In this document: positions 9,800-19,106 of the stretch, one piece after another
Position numbering within the stretch: the stretch's first letter is position 1
Layout of the letters: each line of letters begins with the position of its first letter
From: Holophagales bacterium
GTDB taxonomy: Bacteria; Acidobacteriota; Thermoanaerobaculia; UBA5066
Assembly: GCA_016714815.1 (NCBI GenBank)
Contig: JADKBZ010000001.1
Span: forward strand, 434,001-498,000
Direction: 5' to 3'
DNA length: 64,000 nt
The notes under the pieces: generated by a model
What the model was told of the DNA's origin: nothing
The model's database searches: none
The model's input: only the letters and a program-made list of their open reading frames with translations
Position numbers and translations under genes: made by a program

Positions 9800-10026
9800 A
9801 TGTCGATGCCAACCCTCGAGATCTCCCTGAAGAAGCTGGGAGTTGACGAGAACGGCAGCGTCGAAAAGGAGCGCGATGCGTACTTCTCGGCGGTGCTCTT
9901 CTTTCCGAGGTCGGGGGTCGCCCAGGTCGTATCCACGAGGAAACTGCCACCGCTGACGGACCAGTTCGTCCTCGAGCTGGATAAGCCGAACCCGGCGACG
10001 GAACGCCCGTTGTCCTGGGCCGAAAA
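9800..10026 (+). pseudogene. Start of an unknown gene, truncated
   Basis: The frame starts at ATG 9800 (a GTGAGG-like site lies just upstream) and reads MSMPTLEISLKKLGVDENG SVEKERDAYFS..., which has normal protein composition for roughly 75 residues. After about 10025 the frame degenerates into low-complexity proline, arginine and glycine sequence while another frame picks up AAA-gene similarity. I do not recognise the family. It may be the first gene of the ancestral helicase/AAA locus, cut by the deletion that brought the AAA scrap next to it. Confidence 0.45.
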
Positions 10027-10135
10027 GGGTCGACCCGGCCCTCCAGGCCGAGCTGGGCGGGCTGGCCGTCGCGAAGGCGCGGGAGTGGACCGACCGGCGG
10101 GCGGCGGCGGCGGCGCTCCTCGTGCTCAGGCCCCC
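10027..10135 (+). pseudogene. AAA+ ATPase gene scrap 1
   Basis: In one plus-strand frame this reads VDPALQAELGGLAVAKAREW..., nearly the same as the segment at about 20925-21000 of the broken AAA+ gene (ELGGLAVAKGRGWTDRQAA). The two DNA segments are close over about 80 bases, then diverge abruptly where this copy runs into a proline-rich non-coding stretch. It is one of three separated fragments of that gene in the window. Confidence 0.7.
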
Positions 10136-10230
10136 CAGCTCAATCCTCAATCCTCCGCCCTCTCGCTCCACCTCACCACCTCCCCCCAGGCCCCCGAGGT
10201 CCGCCCCGGCACCCCTCCGCCGTCCCCTCC

Positions 10231-10311
10231 CCGCCCTCCGGATACCCTCGCGCGCCCTATCCCTCGACCCAGGCGGCATCCAACCGCCGTTCCGAGTCTC
10301 CCCGGCCGAAC
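10231..10311 (-). repeat. Dispersed repeat, inverted partner of 19703-19782
   Basis: The reverse complement of this segment matches 19703-19782 on the plus strand at most positions, including an uninterrupted-looking core around GGATGCCGCC and CGCGAGGGTATCCGGAGGGC. The pair points inward/outward around the five-gene cassette at 10594-19637. No transposase is attached to either copy. It could be a non-autonomous mobile repeat, a structural repeat common in the genome, or the scar of a composite insertion. Confidence 0.85.
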
Positions 10312-10593
10312 GAGATCCCCTATCCTCCAGTGCCGCCATCCCTGGTACCAGCTCATCCGCAAGGTACGGATCGTCACGTTCTTCGTCGACTGGGTCTCGC
10401 TCCGGCGCCTGCTAGCGTCCGTAGGCCTCATTGCGCGGCGCGTGCTACTGTCCTATTCAAGAGCAATCTCCGATATGGTCAGTTACACGAAGGGAACTGT
10501 GTCACCTCGCGGACTTGGTCCAGCGCCGGATTGGAGATCGACCAGCGGCGCGGAAACCGTGAAGACCGTGACTGCGCGGCCGGCGTCCCTGTG

Positions 10594-13500
10594 ATGAGAG
10601 CCAGCGTCGCCGCCGACCGCCCGCGTCGTCTGAGCTTGCCGCTCGCCGTCCTGGCCCTTATCGTGCTGGCCTCAGGCGCCGAGATCCGCGCCTCGGCCGA
10701 GATGTCGGCGACCGACGCGGCGGCCGTCGTCCGTCTGGCAGAGGGGATCGCCGCCGCCGAGGGCTGGGTGTGGATCGATCGCGCGCTGCTGCAGCCGGAT
10801 CGCAAGGTGGATTGCACGCCAGCGTGGAGCCAGATGGGCGGGGACGAGCCGGCGGCGGCCGCCCAGCCGGCGAGCGCACCCGCGCGGCACGAGGGGCTTC
10901 TCGAGGCCTGTGTCCTTCGGCGGATCGCCGGTCTCGAAGGGGTCGGGCTGAGCGGGACGCCGGGCGAGAGGGTCGCGGCGACCTCCAAGGCACTCGACCT
11001 GCCCGACCTCGGCGGCCGGGCCGGGCAGCTGATCTTGACGCCCAGGAACGCTGCCACGACCGCGGTTCTCGGTGAGATCGACCTTGAGCTCGCGAGCTGC
11101 CTGATGCGAGCTACACCGGCGGCCGAGCTCCGGACCGCGACCGCCTGCGCCATCGATCGGCACGAACGACTGGTTCGCGCGCGCGCGATCGCCCGGCTGC
11201 TCGTCGGCGCGCGCGACCAAGTCGGCCAGTTCCTGCCGCCGGTGGCGATCGCTGCGATCGAAGACCTCGACCACGCGGTGGCAGACCTCGCCCCGTTTCA
11301 GCCTGCGCGGGCCGCAAATCTCGAGCGGCTCGATGAGGCGGCACGGCGGTTGAAGATTCTCGAGACCGACCGCGAAGCCGCCGGCCGCTTCGGGTTGCTG
11401 GCGGGAGAACTCGATGCGCGGCTCGCAAGCGCCGAGGCCGCCGCGCGCAGGGCGGTGGACGCGATCGCCGACGTGGCGGCGACTGCCCGCAACCTGGCGG
11501 CTCGCGTCCATGCCGTCGTCGCAACGGTGGCCGATGGTCTCAGCGTCGTGCCTGTCCCGCAGGAGCGTCGGGACGTGACCGCGCCGGTCCTGAGGTGGAG
11601 CCTCGAACCGCGCGACGGGAGCGGCGGGATCGCGGAGGCGCTGCTGAAGGCAGCCGGTCGGCCAGTGGACTGCCGCGCCAAAGCGGAGATCATGATGCCG
11701 GTTCCCGGCCTCGTGGTCACGGCGGTGCCAGCCGCTCAGCGCCGCGCGGTCCTCAAGGAGAAAGTCAGCCTCGGAGTCGAGGTAGTCTCGGTCCAGGTCT
11801 CGCTGCCCGCCGGTGTCAACGTAACCGCCGGCGAAGACGTGGCCCCGAAGCTCGTGATCGCCGCCCGTCCCGGCGGCACGATTCCGAACGTCGTCGTCGA
11901 CGGTAGAGCCCTCCGCGCCGGCCTCCATCGTCTCGGCCTTCCGGCGGAGCTCGCGGTCGAGGGAGTGGAAGCGCTAGTCCCCTCGGACCTTCGCTCACTC
12001 GGGTTCACCGCGCGCATCGGCCTCGGCGCCAACCTGCGCGGCGGGAACCTACCCGAGCGCCGCGTACGCCTCCAGTTCGACGGCGGCGGCGTCCACGTGG
12101 ACGGCGCGGACTTCGGCGCGGCCACCGCGCGGCTGCGGCGCGAGCTCATGACGCAGCTCGCGGACCGCCGAGTGCACCTTCTCCCGCCGGGAGGCGTCGC
12201 CGAGCTCACCCTCGGGGGGCTGCGCTTCGAAGATGCGCGCGATGCGATCACGGCGCAGCTCGAGCTCGCGGCCTTCGGCGGACGCTGCGCGGTACCGCTG
12301 CGACTTGCGTGGGTGCGCGAGGCGGTCCCCTGGACTCTTCGTCCGCTGGCTCCACCGACCGCTCGCGACCTTCGCGCCTGCCTGCAGCCGCACCTGACAG
12401 AGGCCGTGGATGGCGCGGCGCGAGAGGTCGCCGCCACGGTCTCGAGCCTGCTAGAGCGCGAGCTCGAGATTAGCGGGATCGCGCTCACCGATCGGGGTGT
12501 TCAGGGAGTTCTTTCGATCACCCCGGTCGTGCTCGGTGGCCGCGCCGGCGCTTCGGCCCGCTTCGTCATCGAAGACCGGATCGCTCTCACCGACTGCCGC
12601 GTCGGCGACGAGCTCTTGCGGAGCTGCGATCTGAACGGCTTCGTTCGATCGCAAGTGACGAAGATCGCTGGCGAGGTATTGGCGAATCTCCGCGCCGACG
12701 CCGTCGATGCGCTGCTCACCGCGGCGCGCACTTGGCTGCCCGGGAAGTCGCTGCTCGGATTGCGCATCGTGCCGCGGCCGGGCTTTCCGCGCCGCGACGA
12801 GGCGACGCAGATCGTCACCGCCGACGTCGACCTGCGGTCGACCGACGGCCGGCTTCTGGGCACCGTAACCAACCTGATCGTTCGCGATGGCCCCGCCCTC
12901 GACGTGACGCAGGCACGTTTCGAATCGGGCGTGCTCGAGCGCATCAAGGTGGCTCTCGATCGCGACGTGCTGGGCCGCTTCAGCTTCGGCCGCGTGCGCT
13001 TGGACGAGCTCCGCCCGGCCGGCGATCGCCTACAGCTCCTGGTGACGATCGACGCCAGCCCGCTGGCGGCTTCCTTGCCGCCGCTGACCTGCTCGATCCC
13101 GATCGCTTCCTCGGCGCGCGCCGGCGACGTCGAGTGCCAGAACGCAAGCTTCGACCAAGCGCTGCGGCAGTACGCGGAACGGGCGCTCGAGGACGCTCTC
13201 GTCCGTGGCCTCGATCATCTGTCCGGGGTGCCGGTCCTGCGCAGGCTCGAACGGCCGTCGGTGCGACTTGAGCCGGGCGCCATCGACGTCAAGCTGCGCG
13301 GCGAGATGGAGTTCGCCGCCGACCTCCTGCCCCTGCCGGCGAAGGTCCACCTGCGTCTGCAACGCGACGGGCTGCGGGTGGTTGGCGTCGAGCCCGACGC
13401 CAACCTGGCCGATTACCTCCGAGGGTCCCTCGCGGGACGGATCTTGCCGATGCTTTCCGCGAGCGGAACCGGGATCACCGACCCTCGGCTGACGGCGCTG

Positions 13501-16173
13501 AACGGCAACGTCGAGCTGAGTTTCGTGCTCGCGATCAAGATTCCCGGCCTCGACATCGGGATCGGATGCCCGCCAGGGCAACGGGTCCGACTCGACCGCA
13601 ACGGCCTCCACCTGCCGCCCGCGCTGGAGGTCACCGCGATCGAGGAGCTGCCGATCGCCGGATCGCCCCTGTCGCTCTGCCGCCCGACTCTGGTCTTGCC
13701 GCTCGACGGTTCCCCCCGCCTCGGCGGCCGAGCCGGGCTCGCCGTAGCCGGTTGCAGCGTCGGCGGCCGCATCATCCGCTTCGACACCACGCTCACGATG
13801 GACCTCGCGCGCATCGGCAAGGCCGACCTCGAGGGCTCCCTCCTGCTCGCCGACTCGATCGTCCTCGGCACGATCGTCGGCAGCCTCGACCTCGGCGAGG
13901 CGTTTGTCACCGTCGAGGCGCGAACCGCCGGGCCGCTCGCCGCGATCGTCGACGCGTCGACCTTCCTCGAGGTCAAGGGAATGATCCCGCGCGCGGAGGC
14001 GCGCACCAGGCTCCGCATCCTCGGGCTCACACTGTCCGAGACCCGCGCGCTGATCGCCTGGGTGAAGGAGCCTCCGCCCGGGCACTTCGATTTCGAGGCC
14101 GGCGCGCGGGTGGACATCGTCGTCGCTAGGCTCAGCGGACGCATCGCCGGGCAGCTCTACCAGTCCGGAAGGGTCGAGAACCTCGCGATAGACGTTGCGG
14201 GAGACGGACGCGTCGGAGAGTTCGTGCTGGCCGGCGCCGACCTGCACGTCCGCCCGAACGCGATCCGCTTCGGATTTACCGCGGCCGGCATCCACCTCGT
14301 CATCCGCGTGCCCACGGCCGAGGAGCTCACTCCCGATCTGGTGCTCTCGCGAATTCTCAACGCGCTGCGCAATCTCAACATCGATCTCGAAAAGCTGCTG
14401 AGCGGCGACCTAACGATCCGCGTCGGTTCGAGCGGAAACAAGGGCGAAGGACCCGACAACGGCGGCGGAAACGGCGAGGACGGCGAAGGCGGGAACGGGG
14501 GCAACGGCCAGGGAGGCGGCCAAGGCGGTAAGGGCGGCTACGGCGGCGGGACGGCGGGGAGCGTGCGGGCGTCCGACGACAACCCCGGCGCCGCACCCAC
14601 GCCAGCCCCGCCGGCCGGGGGCGAGGCCCTTCCCGCCGCCGTGCCGATCGAACCCGCGGGTCCCTACTTCGCCGGCGAACGGGCCATCGCCAAAGGTTTG
14701 CCTTGGTCGCTGCCGGGCGAGCCGGCCGTGCATCTGGTTGCGGGTACGTGCGCCCTCCCCGCCGCCCGCCCGTGCGCCGTGGTCGTCACCGGCCGCGACC
14801 GGGCGAATCCGGCGGCGCCGCCGTTCACCGCCCTTGGTGTCCCAATCTACTTCCCGGCCAGCTGTGTCGCCGCGATCGAGGCGCGCCGTACGCGGGTCCC
14901 GAACACGCAGTTCCTGCTCGGCGGTCTCAGCCGACTCTGGCCGACCGAAACCGCCGTTCACAGTACCGATCTCTACATCCTCGCGACCACCGCCGACCTG
15001 TCGGGTATCCCGCAGGCCATCGTCGCGACGGCGGACCAACCGGAATGCCGCACGATCGACCTGCCGGGGCTGTTCGCTCTCCTGCAGGCTCGCGTGCCCG
15101 CTCCAACGGCAGCGGTCGCGGCCTCGGCACTGCGCCAGCTCGACGCCTTGCTGGCGGCTGCCCCCTTCGTACGGCGCCCTGCGCCGCCCCCGTTTCCTGC
15201 TCCCGCAGTGCCTCCTCCGCCGCCGCCGGAATCCGCGATGCCAGCCTTCTTCACCCCGCCAATGACTCAGGTGCCGGCAGAGACCTTCCTTGCCCAATTG
15301 GCGATCGACGTGGTGGTCGATGCGAATCAGCCCGCCACCGCCACCGCCACCGAGGGATTCTTCTGCGCTTCGTCCGGCCCGCTCTCCGCGCCGCAGCTCC
15401 CGGCGCTGCTCTTCTTCAGCGAACTCGGATTCGGACGCATGATTCGTTTAGTGCCGCCGCCCGATGCCCTCAGTGCTCCGCCGTATTGGACGCCTCTCCT
15501 CGCGCCGTGGAAGATCGACCCACGCTACTTCACGCGATGCGCAGCCCACGAGCCCTGCTTGGTGTCGTTCCCCGTGGCCAGCGACAGCGAAGGTGTCTTC
15601 GCGGCGAGTTCGGCGTGGGCCAAGACGACTTCGGACGGCGCGTGCAGCGCTGGTCAGATCGAATGCCCGGTCGAAGCGTACCTTTCGCTCGCTGCTGGCG
15701 CGCTCGCGTGCGTGCCGCTGTCGACCCTGCCGGGCGTGACGTGGGAGGATGCGATCGCCGCCCGAAGATCGTGGCCGGCGACCGCGGGGGAGCGGGCGTC
15801 TCGGGCGCTTCGCGCGGAGGTCGTCAAGCACGGCTGGGATCGGGCCACCGTGCTTAGTCGGGACGATCGCTGGCTGATCTTCTGGCAAAAGGGAGCGCCC
15901 ACTGCCGATCGCGACTGGAGCTTCGCATTGCAGGACGTCAGCTGCGTGGTGCGCGACGAGGGCGCGAGCGGTCGAGCCTGTCGCGCCCCCGCCGCTGGCG
16001 TGATCGCCGGCGAGCCTTTCCGCGCTCGCCTTCTACGCGCGACCAAGCGTCCGCCCGCCACGGCACAGAAACAGGTAACCGATCTCGTCGAGACTCTACT
16101 TCGCGGCGGCGATGACTGGCAGCGTCGCTACTTAGTCAATCCGCTGGGACTGCTCCACTACGTCGAGGAATGA
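10594..16173 (+). CDS. Giant exported protein of unknown family (1859 residues)
   Basis: The start is ATG 10594, although a GTG at 10591 is adjacent. Residues 1-36 form a signal peptide: basic RPRRLS, hydrophobic core LPLAVLALIVLASG, then an Ala-rich cleavage region. Residues about 40-330 are helical and Ala/Arg-rich. Residues about 350-1280 are a long beta-rich region with recurring units of alternating hydrophobic strands (for example LQRDGLRVVGVEPDANLAD and LPAKVHLRL) and scattered cysteine pairs, in the style of AsmA- or TULIP-like lipid-binding proteins. That is a resemblance only. A Gly/Asn/Asp linker at about 1282-1323 separates it from a C-terminal domain of about 500 residues containing a proline-rich patch near 1532-1550. 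It is the first gene of a five-gene run and is followed after 24 bases by a MotA/ExbB-like gene, so it is probably a periplasmic or outer-envelope partner of that motor. No catalytic motif was recognised. Confidence 0.85.
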   Translation: MRASVAADRPRRLSLPLAVLALIVLASGAEIRASAEMSATDAAAVVRLAEGIAAAEGWVWIDRALLQPDRKVDCTPAWSQMGGDEPAAAAQPASAPARHEGLLEACVLRRIAGLEGVGLSGTPGERVAATSKALDLPDLGGRAGQLILTPRNAATTAVLGEIDLELASCLMRATPAAELRTATACAIDRHERLVRARAIARLLVGARDQVGQFLPPVAIAAIEDLDHAVADLAPFQPARAANLERLDEAARRLKILETDREAAGRFGLLAGELDARLASAEAAARRAVDAIADVAATARNLAARVHAVVATVADGLSVVPVPQERRDVTAPVLRWSLEPRDGSGGIAEALLKAAGRPVDCRAKAEIMMPVPGLVVTAVPAAQRRAVLKEKVSLGVEVVSVQVSLPAGVNVTAGEDVAPKLVIAARPGGTIPNVVVDGRALRAGLHRLGLPAELAVEGVEALVPSDLRSLGFTARIGLGANLRGGNLPERRVRLQFDGGGVHVDGADFGAATARLRRELMTQLADRRVHLLPPGGVAELTLGGLRFEDARDAITAQLELAAFGGRCAVPLRLAWVREAVPWTLRPLAPPTARDLRACLQPHLTEAVDGAAREVAATVSSLLERELEISGIALTDRGVQGVLSITPVVLGGRAGASARFVIEDRIALTDCRVGDELLRSCDLNGFVRSQVTKIAGEVLANLRADAVDALLTAARTWLPGKSLLGLRIVPRPGFPRRDEATQIVTADVDLRSTDGRLLGTVTNLIVRDGPALDVTQARFESGVLERIKVALDRDVLGRFSFGRVRLDELRPAGDRLQLLVTIDASPLAASLPPLTCSIPIASSARAGDVECQNASFDQALRQYAERALEDALVRGLDHLSGVPVLRRLERPSVRLEPGAIDVKLRGEMEFAADLLPLPAKVHLRLQRDGLRVVGVEPDANLADYLRGSLAGRILPMLSASGTGITDPRLTALNGNVELSFVLAIKIPGLDIGIGCPPGQRVRLDRNGLHLPPALEVTAIEELPIAGSPLSLCRPTLVLPLDGSPRLGGRAGLAVAGCSVGGRIIRFDTTLTMDLARIGKADLEGSLLLADSIVLGTIVGSLDLGEAFVTVEARTAGPLAAIVDASTFLEVKGMIPRAEARTRLRILGLTLSETRALIAWVKEPPPGHFDFEAGARVDIVVARLSGRIAGQLYQSGRVENLAIDVAGDGRVGEFVLAGADLHVRPNAIRFGFTAAGIHLVIRVPTAEELTPDLVLSRILNALRNLNIDLEKLLSGDLTIRVGSSGNKGEGPDNGGGNGEDGEGGNGGNGQGGGQGGKGGYGGGTAGSVRASDDNPGAAPTPAPPAGGEALPAAVPIEPAGPYFAGERAIAKGLPWSLPGEPAVHLVAGTCALPAARPCAVVVTGRDRANPAAPPFTALGVPIYFPASCVAAIEARRTRVPNTQFLLGGLSRLWPTETAVHSTDLYILATTADLSGIPQAIVATADQPECRTIDLPGLFALLQARVPAPTAAVAASALRQLDALLAAAPFVRRPAPPPFPAPAVPPPPPPESAMPAFFTPPMTQVPAETFLAQLAIDVVVDANQPATATATEGFFCASSGPLSAPQLPALLFFSELGFGRMIRLVPPPDALSAPPYWTPLLAPWKIDPRYFTRCAAHEPCLVSFPVASDSEGVFAASSAWAKTTSDGACSAGQIECPVEAYLSLAAGALACVPLSTLPGVTWEDAIAARRSWPATAGERASRALRAEVVKHGWDRATVLSRDDRWLIFWQKGAPTADRDWSFALQDVSCVVRDEGASGRACRAPAAGVIAGEPFRARLLRATKRPPATAQKQVTDLVETLLRGGDDWQRRYLVNPLGLLHYVEE

Positions 16174-16197
16174 CATTCGTTCTAGGAGGGCCGACCC

Positions 16198-17781
16198 GTG
16201 ACGCTGATAGAACGCCTTCGCCGTTTCCTTCGTCGTCCTCGCGGGCGGGGTAGAAGTTCTTCGACGAACGACGCCGCGAGGACGAACTTCTCGCCTAGCT
16301 CCCGTTGGGCCGTCCTCGTCCTGCTCGGCACTCTGATAGTCTCCTGGTTCACCTACCTCTGGCTGCTGGGCGCCGCCGATCAACGCGTCTTCGCTGCGCT
16401 GCACGCTGCCACGGTGCGACATCTCGAGGGCGCGGGCGGCGGTCAGCTCGGCTTTGCCGAGCAGCACCTTCGGCTGGCCGACCTCCTCCGCGCCCAAGGG
16501 CTCGAAGCGTCCGGCACGCGCCTCCCCGGCACATCGGAGGAACTCGAAGCCAGCTTCACGGGCAAGCCGGCCTCGCTCTTTTTGCAAATCGCGCCTGACG
16601 CCCTGAATCGCGGGCAGACGGAAGCGAGGCCGGATCCGACCGTCATCTCGTTCGTTGTGAACTTGGTGGAGGCTCTCGGCAACGAGGCGAGCTCCAACGA
16701 GAGCTTCTGGGAGCAGACCGCAGCCCGCGACCAAGCCGTCGGCATCATGACCGCCGGAGCGCTCGCCGGGATCCCCTTCTACATCGACCGACTTGAGGCC
16801 GAGGCGGCCGGCCGCGGTTGCATGCAGGACGAGCCACGGGGCTGCCAGGGCTTCGTCGCCGATCATCGCCCCGGCACGCAGGGTGGGACGCTCATGTACT
16901 GGCGCCGACCGTGGCCGCGGGTCGCCTACTTCGTCTCAGCCAATCGGACATCCGACTCGGTCATCGAGCTGCTCTTGCGCGCTTACGGAGTCGAGATTCG
17001 GCCAGCTGTCCAGCCCGACATCGTGGAGCAGAAGCGCTACATCCGCCGCGCCGCGGCAACCTTCCTGTCGACGCTGTCGACCCACCCGGCGGTTCGCACC
17101 GCCGGGCTACGCGTCGCGTTCGCTCGCGGCCTCGAGCAGCTCACGATGCTCGCGATCGCCCTCTGGTTGGCATGTATGCTCTGGGAACGCGGCCGTGAAC
17201 GGGCGATCGAGAGCGACGAGGTCGACGAGCTGTCGCAAGAGGTCGATGGCCTGCGGCAGACAAAGCCGCCGCCGACCCTTGCCGACCGCCAGGCGGTCGC
17301 GGGCAAGCTCCTGACCCGCGCCGCCACCCCGAAGTATTCGCGGCCGCGCCTGCTGGTCGCCCGCGCCGCCGATTTCGCGGCGAAGAGCCTCAAACAGAAG
17401 CAGGAGGGCCATGAAGCGGTCGCCAGCATGAAGGAGCGGCTCGACGAGCTCCGCGACCGGGAGCTGGGCAGTCGCTGGGCGCTCACCTGGGCGATGCGCG
17501 CCCTGCCGGCGATCGGCTTCATCGGCACGGTCCGCGGTATCCTCTTCGCGCTGCGCGACGCCGGCGACATCTTCGCGGCTCCGACGGGAGCGGCCCAGGC
17601 GGCGGCGATCTCGTCGATCGGTGCACAGCTCGGCGTCGCGTTCACGACCACGTTGATCGCGCTCGTTGCCGGGCTTGCCCTCGGGTGGTGGGATGATCGC
17701 CAGACACAGTGCGAGCTGGCCCTGATCGAGCGGATCGAGACCAACGTGTCGGATCTCCTCGACGACCGACGCTTGGCCTGA
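16198..17781 (+). CDS. MotA/TolQ/ExbB-like proton-channel protein with large periplasmic domain
   Basis: The 527-residue protein starts at GTG 16198, after an AGGAGG-type site. Four membrane segments are predicted: about 37-59, 313-329, 428-451 and 476-497. The last two carry the family signature: MRALPAIGFIGTVRGILFAL (proline and IGTVRG as in TolQ/ExbB) and VAFTTTLIALVAGLALG (the paired threonines of the ion path). A segment of about 250 residues between spans 1 and 2 should lie in the periplasm and contains a CMQDEPRGC pair. A charged cytosolic region of about 100 residues precedes span 3. Compared with ExbB, the extra N-terminal span and periplasmic insert are unusual. The two following genes encode the ExbD-like partners. 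Together they should form an ion-driven complex in the inner membrane, with the giant protein as likely client. This is not a flagellar motor: no flagellar genes are nearby. Confidence 0.85.
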   Translation: MTLIERLRRFLRRPRGRGRSSSTNDAARTNFSPSSRWAVLVLLGTLIVSWFTYLWLLGAADQRVFAALHAATVRHLEGAGGGQLGFAEQHLRLADLLRAQGLEASGTRLPGTSEELEASFTGKPASLFLQIAPDALNRGQTEARPDPTVISFVVNLVEALGNEASSNESFWEQTAARDQAVGIMTAGALAGIPFYIDRLEAEAAGRGCMQDEPRGCQGFVADHRPGTQGGTLMYWRRPWPRVAYFVSANRTSDSVIELLLRAYGVEIRPAVQPDIVEQKRYIRRAAATFLSTLSTHPAVRTAGLRVAFARGLEQLTMLAIALWLACMLWERGRERAIESDEVDELSQEVDGLRQTKPPPTLADRQAVAGKLLTRAATPKYSRPRLLVARAADFAAKSLKQKQEGHEAVASMKERLDELRDRELGSRWALTWAMRALPAIGFIGTVRGILFALRDAGDIFAAPTGAAQAAAISSIGAQLGVAFTTTLIALVAGLALGWWDDRQTQCELALIERIETNVSDLLDDRRLA

Positions 17782-17793
17782 AGGGACGGCACC

Positions 17794-18420
17794 ATGCTCC
17801 GGCACCCCCGACATCCCGCTTCGCGACACGGGGACAATCCGCTGACGCTGAGCTTCCTCGACGTGTTGAGCTGCGGTTTGGGCGCCATGCTCTTCGTGTT
17901 CCTGCTCGCGGGCGCTCGCGCGCGCGGCACCGGCGAGGCGGTCCAGTCCGAGATCGAGGCCGACGCCGGCGAGGATCCAGCGGCCGGCGCTCGGGACGGT
18001 TTCGGCTCCGCCTATGGCGGAGCACGGCTGCTCGAGGTCGAGATCGCGGTGCATGGGCCAGGGCCAGCGACCGGCGAGTTCCCGGGCCTCGAAGGGCCTT
18101 CCGGCGACCGCCCGCGAGCGCTCGCCTTCCAGTCCGCGTGGCCGGAGGAGGAGCTGAGCGTCTTCACCCTGCTGCTGCCGACCGGTCCGGTCTTCGGCAA
18201 GACCTTCGAGTTCCGGCTAGGCCCGCAAGCGGCTTCGCGGCGGATCGCCATAAGCGCCGTCTGCGGGGCGAATCGCTGGCCCAGCGACTTCGCCCCGGCG
18301 CCCGAAGTGAACCTGCCGCCGGATACCGCCCTGCGCGTGTTCCTGCTCGAGGACGGTCGGATCGCCGCCGAGCCCGGCTTGCCGGCTGCCGCGGCGTTTC
18401 AGAGGGTCTGTCTGCCATGA
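17794..18420 (+). CDS. ExbD-like single-span protein A
   Basis: The 208-residue protein has a short cytosolic N-terminus, one membrane span at about 20-41 (SFLDVLSCGLGAMLFVFLLA) and a periplasmic domain of about 165 residues with two cysteines. Asp23, at the start of the span, sits where ExbD and TolR carry the proton-binding aspartate (compare the FIDVMLVLLIIF style of ExbD). No OmpA-type peptidoglycan-binding domain is seen, so it is not MotB-like at its C-terminus. It lies 12 bases after the channel gene and its stop overlaps the next start (ATGA). The periplasmic domain is not recognised. Together with the neighbouring paralogue it suggests an asymmetric pair inside one channel ring. Confidence 0.8.
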   Translation: MLRHPRHPASRHGDNPLTLSFLDVLSCGLGAMLFVFLLAGARARGTGEAVQSEIEADAGEDPAAGARDGFGSAYGGARLLEVEIAVHGPGPATGEFPGLEGPSGDRPRALAFQSAWPEEELSVFTLLLPTGPVFGKTFEFRLGPQAASRRIAISAVCGANRWPSDFAPAPEVNLPPDTALRVFLLEDGRIAAEPGLPAAAAFQRVCLP

Positions 18421-19064
18421 GCTCACCCCGCTGGCGCCGGACCGGCGGCGATCCGCTGAGCCTGAGCCGCCTCGACGTGATCGCGAACGCGCTCGGCGCA
18501 GTCATCCTGCTCTTCTTCATCGTGTCGACGGCGCGGCCCGCGGTGGAAGCGGAGCGCACTCCGCCCGCGGGCCGGGCGGCCTACTTCCGATTCGACCTCA
18601 GCCCATCGACGCCCGACGATGCCTGTGGCGACGCGCTCATGAATCTGACGCTGGTGTTCAATGAGCGCGGGGGCGCGCGCCGCGAGACGTTGTCGTTGCC
18701 GTTCTTCGAGGTTCCCCGGAATGCCGATCTCGCCGAGCTGCGGTCGCTTGCCGCCGGCTGGGCCGGGAAGGAGCGGCTTGCCCTGCAGTGGACCGCGGGC
18801 AGCGCCACCTGTACGCCGTCACGGTCGGCGCCCTCTTCCCTCCGCATCGTCGTGCTCGAGGCGCGACCCGGAGATTGGTACGCCGACCTCACGTACGCCG
18901 CCGAACGTGGCGCCGACGCCTGGCAGCCGCGGTGCCGTTCGGTCCGCGTGACGGCGCGCCCGATCGCACTGTGGGCCAACGGTCGAGCGCCGGCCACCCA
19001 CATCCGCACCCAAGAGATCTCCTTCGGCGGCACCACGAGCTTCGAAGCGCTGAACATCAACTGA
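18417..19064 (+). CDS. ExbD-like single-span protein B
   Basis: The 215-residue protein begins with a N-terminal pattern parallel to its neighbour: GDPLSLSRLDVIANALGAVI against DNPLTLSFLDVLSCGLGAML. The span is at about 19-38 and Asp20 occupies the ion-binding position. The periplasmic part (about 40-215) has three cysteines (DDACGD, SATCTP, QPRCRS) and no recognised domain. Its start overlaps the upstream stop by four bases, so equal or coupled expression is likely. Having two diverged ExbD-type subunits with one channel gene is unusual. One may be specialised for binding the giant exported protein. Confidence 0.8.
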   Translation: MSSPRWRRTGGDPLSLSRLDVIANALGAVILLFFIVSTARPAVEAERTPPAGRAAYFRFDLSPSTPDDACGDALMNLTLVFNERGGARRETLSLPFFEVPRNADLAELRSLAAGWAGKERLALQWTAGSATCTPSRSAPSSLRIVVLEARPGDWYADLTYAAERGADAWQPRCRSVRVTARPIALWANGRAPATHIRTQEISFGGTTSFEALNIN

Positions 19065-19106
19065 CCGTGTCCCGATAACCAACTGCCATCGATGAAAGGA
19101 GACCCC

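Larger units (their letters stand above)
9607..10593. other. Debris between helicase copy 1 and the five-gene cassette
   Basis: This stretch contains, in order, a short open frame at 9800 (MSMPTLEISLKKLG..., about 75 credible codons of unknown function), a scrap of the AAA+ gene at about 10027-10135, a dispersed repeat at about 10231-10311, and about 280 bases (10312-10593) with no coding signal that must hold the promoter of the giant exported protein. No clear -35/-10 pair was identified. Confidence 0.55.

Noticed and set aside
10594..19064. Five-gene cassette as a Zorya defence system
   Set aside because: Zorya pairs a MotA-like ZorA (long tail) with an OmpA-type MotB-like ZorB plus helicase or nuclease subunits. 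Here there is no OmpA domain and no nuclease gene.
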